From positions 750,047 through 814,046 of the forward strand of contig NW_020194600.1 of assembly GCF_002865645.1 (NCBI RefSeq): a DNA stretch of 64,000 nucleotides. The letters are read 5' to 3'. Position 1 is the stretch's first letter, and the number at the start of each line of letters is the position of its first letter. A program made the position numbers and the translations under genes. Source of the stretch: Hyaloscypha bicolor E (Eukaryota; Ascomycota; Leotiomycetes; Helotiales; Hyaloscyphaceae). The notes below the pieces were generated by a model. That model had not been told where the DNA came from and did not search any database. It saw nothing but the letters and a program-made list of their open reading frames with translations. Shown here one piece after another: positions 61,001 through 64,000 of this stretch.

Positions 61001-61438
61001 GGTCGGAACAACTCGACCGCAAGCCTGAGCCCGGCCAATGTCACATCTCAACTACCTATGCAGCGCAACTCATCTAGCTCGAACGAAACTCTCTCCCCAG
61101 GCGACCCGGACATGATGGCATTTCGCCACAACTCTCTCGACGCGTTCTTCGACCTCGCCCGTACCTCCAGCCATCCGCACAGCACAGATAGCGTTCATGA
61201 TAGCGACTCTCTGGGCGACGCAGAGATCGATTTCGAGTCCCTGTGGCAGTGGCCCAGCTCCAACGGGTTGACGGGCTTGACGCCGGGCCTGGGGCCGGGC
61301 CTGGGATTGACGTCCACACTTGGGCCGGGTCAGAGTTCGGTGCTGGCGGCCGTGCCGAATGGAATTGATATTCAGGGGATTAGTGATAGTAGCGTGCCGC
61401 TGTTTGCGATGAGGAATGGTGAGTTTGGAGGGAATTGA
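58078..61438 (+). CDS. Zn2Cys6 transcription factor with fungal_trans-type domain
   Basis: Exons 58078-58158, 58713-59157, 59235-59443, 59491-59842, 59892-60588 and 60637-61438 encode 861 residues. The zinc cluster is split by the first intron: ACESCKRRKQK before it and CNGVKPCQTCAKRGLSC after it, giving CX2CX6CX5CX2CX6C. The middle-homology region begins near residue 176 (LLYIGDSATLSFLQLIRMIV) and continues through VEVFHRKSFM, YAFYGMAVRSAFALGLHREE, RRNLWRSLFVLDRFLAASLGRP and YFLFAAALIVLANEF. The C-terminus is Gln-rich (about 665-690) and then Ser/Asp-rich with a Gly-Leu repeat, a plausible activation domain. Intron 1 is 554 nt, about ten times the local norm; a hidden exon cannot be excluded, but the phase-0 join of the cluster is exact. 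The divergent CoA-transferase-like gene is the obvious candidate target. Confidence 0.87.
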
Positions 61439-62659
61439 TATGGGAGAGGAAGTTTGGTAGTATTAGGGGTAGGGCATCGGACAAAAGTGCGTTTTTGCTA
61501 GGGTTTGACAAAAGGATGGAAAGGGGTAAAGGAATCCTTCTCGGTTAAGGACAACGCACAATATTGATGCAATCACACCAGGAGGGGATTCTATAGTCAC
61601 TGATCCATGTCACTGATCGATGCAATTCGGGGGGACTTCTGAATTAGCACATTTTGCTGCATATCCCATCTAACGGCTAGCACTGCTACGAGTCTGATAG
61701 GTTTGCAAATCGACCGAATCGACTCAACCCTCCTCTCCGTTCATGACACCCACACGTTTACACCTTCCCCTTCTGCCTATCTATGAAATCTGATCACGAC
61801 TTCTTTTTTCTTCTTTTTTTCTTCTTTTTTTCTTCTCGTATTCTTACTCATCTTATGTTCACTACGAAGAACGAAGCCGACTCGCTGTTCCCGATTCGGC
61901 TCCTCCTTGTCTCATACACTCAAACTTTTTTTTCTTGAAACGATGTGAACCTTAGAATTGAATAGAGTTATTTCCGCTGGATATAACCGGTGTTCTGTTG
62001 CTCGTCTGCAGACTTTTCTTTTGAGTGTTCCTCAGGGAGAGGGAAGGAGTGGACTGATTCGGCTCGCCATTAATGTTGCTTGAGGCCCACTTTTCCAACT
62101 GGGGTACTCACTCCTCTTAGAGCTATGTTCACTCTTCTTAAATTTCTCCGAGCTGTTTGCGTTTGTTGAATATCGCGGTCTTGTTGACATTTACCCTCCT
62201 CACGTTTACCCTCAAATTCACCCTTCAGGTAGGGATTTATATTTCGTTGCGTATTACTTCAATGTTCCAAATGTTCTTGGTACAATGAGATGTTGAAGGC
62301 TGACTTTCCACATTCCCTCGGTGGAGAGCAGAACATGACCAAGTAGTAACGCTATGCTCCCTTCAGTGCATGGGGGTCTAGGAGGCCTGCTACAGATGGT
62401 ATTCACTGTATGAGGCTGTTGACATGTTACGATTTCGTCTGATTATTTTGAAGTGGTGAAGAGGAATATGGAATGAAAAGAACGAGGAATCCAGGTAACC
62501 AGTTCAAATATTTGTTCAACTCGCTCCCCCAAGTCATCATTGAGTAACCTTTAATCTACAGCAGACTCGGCCTTTGAATCCATACCTGAAGACAGGAGTG
62601 ACGTCTCTTAGATGTACATATAATACGTGAGTTCTCCCTCATACTCATACCTAAAGCTG
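61439..62659. other. Intergenic, CT-rich simple repeats
   Basis: This contains a (CTTCTTTTTT)n stretch near 61800-61840 and no supported gene. It is the 3' region shared by the regulator and the convergent mitochondrial gene. Confidence 0.5.
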
Positions 62660-63613
62660 TCACAACCCAGGCCTCACTCTCGCCAACCGATCCAAAGCCC
62701 GTCCTCTGTCCAACGCCCAACCCCCTGTAACATCCAACTTATATTTCATCCCCTTAACCTCAACCTTCATAAACCCCTCCCTATGCCACGTCCTCCCAAT
62801 CGCCTTAAACAGTTGAAAGAAGCCCCTCGACATATGCCGGAACGGCGCCGTCATGATATGGCTCCGCTCATACTCTAACAACTTCCTGCTCTCCTCCTCT
62901 TCTGCAATGCGAAGTTCGCGGATTTCGGTTACAGTAAGGGCTTTCGGGGGTGGCGGTACGAGCGGAAGAGGCAGGATTATCTCTTCGGGCTTGACGTATA
63001 TCTTCCTTGCTGGGAAGAAAGGGAGGGGAAACATCTTCCTTAACTCTACCTCGATCTGCAGCTCGGGGGTTGCGGCTTTGCCTACAGCTGTAGATATCGC
63101 GTTTGCATTTTTCGGTATCGCGGTGATGGTTTTTATCAGCCTCGCAGGACCGAGGATAAGCCAGGTGCCGAACCCAGCCATGAAGATGGCGACGCCGGCC
63201 AGGGCGGTGGAAACCCAAGGCGCGAGACCCTCGGCAGTATTGATGTTTGACCATAAAAATACGATGGCGTAGCTGAAGCAGAAGGTTGAGCCTGTGTAGC
63301 AGGCTGCCATGAACATAGTATGTGAGGGCGCTGTATAGAGGAGTGTAGGATGGAGCTTTTGAGCTAGGGTTGCGGCGTACGATTGGTAGGTTGACGCTGC
63401 CTGTGTGATTTGGGGTACGGCTTTTGGGGCTATGAAGCTTGGTTTGGAGGTTGGAAGAGCTTTTTTGATGGCCGAGGGAGGTCGGGCCTTCTTTGCTGCG
63501 CGGAGAAGAGGAGATGTAGAGAAGAATTGGGTGCGTTGGAAGCTCTTGGTGGAGAAGAGGTGGATTATTCGGGGAGTAAAGGCACAGAGGCATCCTCTTG
63601 AGAAAGCTGACAT
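62660..63613 (-). CDS. Mitochondrial two-TM membrane protein
   Basis: This is a single exon of 317 residues. The start is rich in Arg, Ser and Phe and lacks acids (MSAFSRGCLCAFTPR), and a QFFSTSPLLRAA segment near residue 30 looks like a matrix-peptidase site. Two hydrophobic helices (about 98-121 and 134-156) form a hairpin, followed by a hydrophilic domain with a Pro-rich loop and a basic end. The layout is like TMEM223/Mrx15-type proteins of the inner membrane that help insert mitochondrially made proteins, but I cannot confirm that family. It is divergent from another gene with a mitochondrial-type start, sharing 261 nt. Confidence 0.75.
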   Translation of the reverse strand: MSAFSRGCLCAFTPRIIHLFSTKSFQRTQFFSTSPLLRAAKKARPPSAIKKALPTSKPSFIAPKAVPQITQAASTYQSYAATLAQKLHPTLLYTAPSHTMFMAACYTGSTFCFSYAIVFLWSNINTAEGLAPWVSTALAGVAIFMAGFGTWLILGPARLIKTITAIPKNANAISTAVGKAATPELQIEVELRKMFPLPFFPARKIYVKPEEIILPLPLVPPPPKALTVTEIRELRIAEEEESRKLLEYERSHIMTAPFRHMSRGFFQLFKAIGRTWHREGFMKVEVKGMKYKLDVTGGWALDRGRALDRLARVRPGL

Positions 63614-63874
63614 CTGTAATAGCAGTCAATTAGTTACACATCCAATTGGCCTCCTCAAGATTGCTCAGAGCTCACCTTGAAGAAACTCGTGAAGTTAGTC
63701 CACGGTTCACTGTCGTCCAAAAAATTCATGGAGCTGTCGGCGAATCGAGCACACCCCTGTCTAGCGCGACCATCGGATTTTGGCGGGACTCAACCACCTT
63801 GACAATTTCACGAGTCTTAGTCCGCGCCCTTCAACCTGCAAAGCTCAATTGAGCTCCCTTTTCTTGTGGCCAAC

Positions 63875-64000
63875 ATGGCATCTTTTGCGACAGCTTATCG
63901 TTTGTCAGCTAGGCTTACCGCTAGGCAGCTGCGGCAAGATGCCACTGCTCGAGGTAGGGACTTATTCGGGGGGGGGGGGGGGGATTCAAAGAAAAGCTAC
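63875..64000 (+). CDS. Partial gene, mitochondrial-type N-terminus
   Basis: An ATG in good context (CAACATGG) opens MASFATAYRLSARLTARQLR, an Arg-rich amphipathic targeting sequence without acids. A GTAGGG donor at 63954 ends exon 1 in phase 1 after 26 codons. The rest lies beyond the window. The visible intron holds a run of 16 G (63968-63983). The product cannot be identified from this much. Confidence 0.5.
   Translation, partial: MASFATAYRLSARLTARQLRQDATARGRDLFGGGGGDSKKSY

Overview
The window reads as nuclear DNA of a filamentous ascomycete (Pezizomycotina). Genes are split by short GT-AG introns of about 45-80 nt with CTAAC-type branch sites. Gene content is typical of moulds: two Zn2Cys6 regulators with fungal_trans-type bodies, a 2EXR protein, DUF3431 and DUF2457 proteins, an RGS-LOV-type photoreceptor and a P450. 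One 9 kb block carries the signature of repeat-induced point mutation (RIP). The RGS-LOV-type protein would fit a Leotiomycete or Sordariomycete, but the class cannot be fixed from sequence alone.

Layout. 1-1.9 kb: degenerate repeats with a TA-flanked MITE-like element (963-1382). 1.96-12.2 kb, all plus strand: DUF3431 membrane protein, LOV photoreceptor, 2EXR protein, cytochrome P450. 12.76-12.91 kb: a tRNA-Glu(CTC) gene that folds perfectly only if a 51-nt GT-AG spliceosomal-type intron is removed from its acceptor stem; this is the most unusual object in the window. 14.1-16.5 kb: a polyol/sugar-alcohol dehydrogenase facing, tail to tail, an HpcH/HpaI-type 2-keto-3-deoxy-sugar-acid aldolase, a plausible sugar catabolism pair. 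17.16-26.13 kb: one element with 73-bp terminal inverted repeats at TA dinucleotides, whose interior is almost free of CA/TG and GC-poor (saturated RIP), with no intact gene. 26.6-29.0 kb: Zn2Cys6 regulator. 29.6-39.0 kb: small hypothetical gene, dienelactone hydrolase, Ser-rich/coiled protein, NatB catalytic subunit NAA20, a 1040-residue Cys-motif protein and mitochondrial ATP synthase delta. 43.1-50.4 kb, plus strand: DUF2457 acidic protein, Sar1 GTPase, patatin-like lipase. 51.3-54.8 kb: gene-poor stretch with diverged copies of a short repeated unit. 54.8-61.4 kb: a class III CoA-transferase-like protein divergent from a second Zn2Cys6 regulator, sharing a 1.4 kb promoter region with a CGG palindrome. 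62.7-64 kb: a mitochondrial two-TM protein divergent from a gene that runs off the window.

Exon structures were rebuilt by hand from reading frame, splice signals and family motifs; every multi-exon model listed sums to a whole number of codons. Functions come from recognised motifs, not from database searches.
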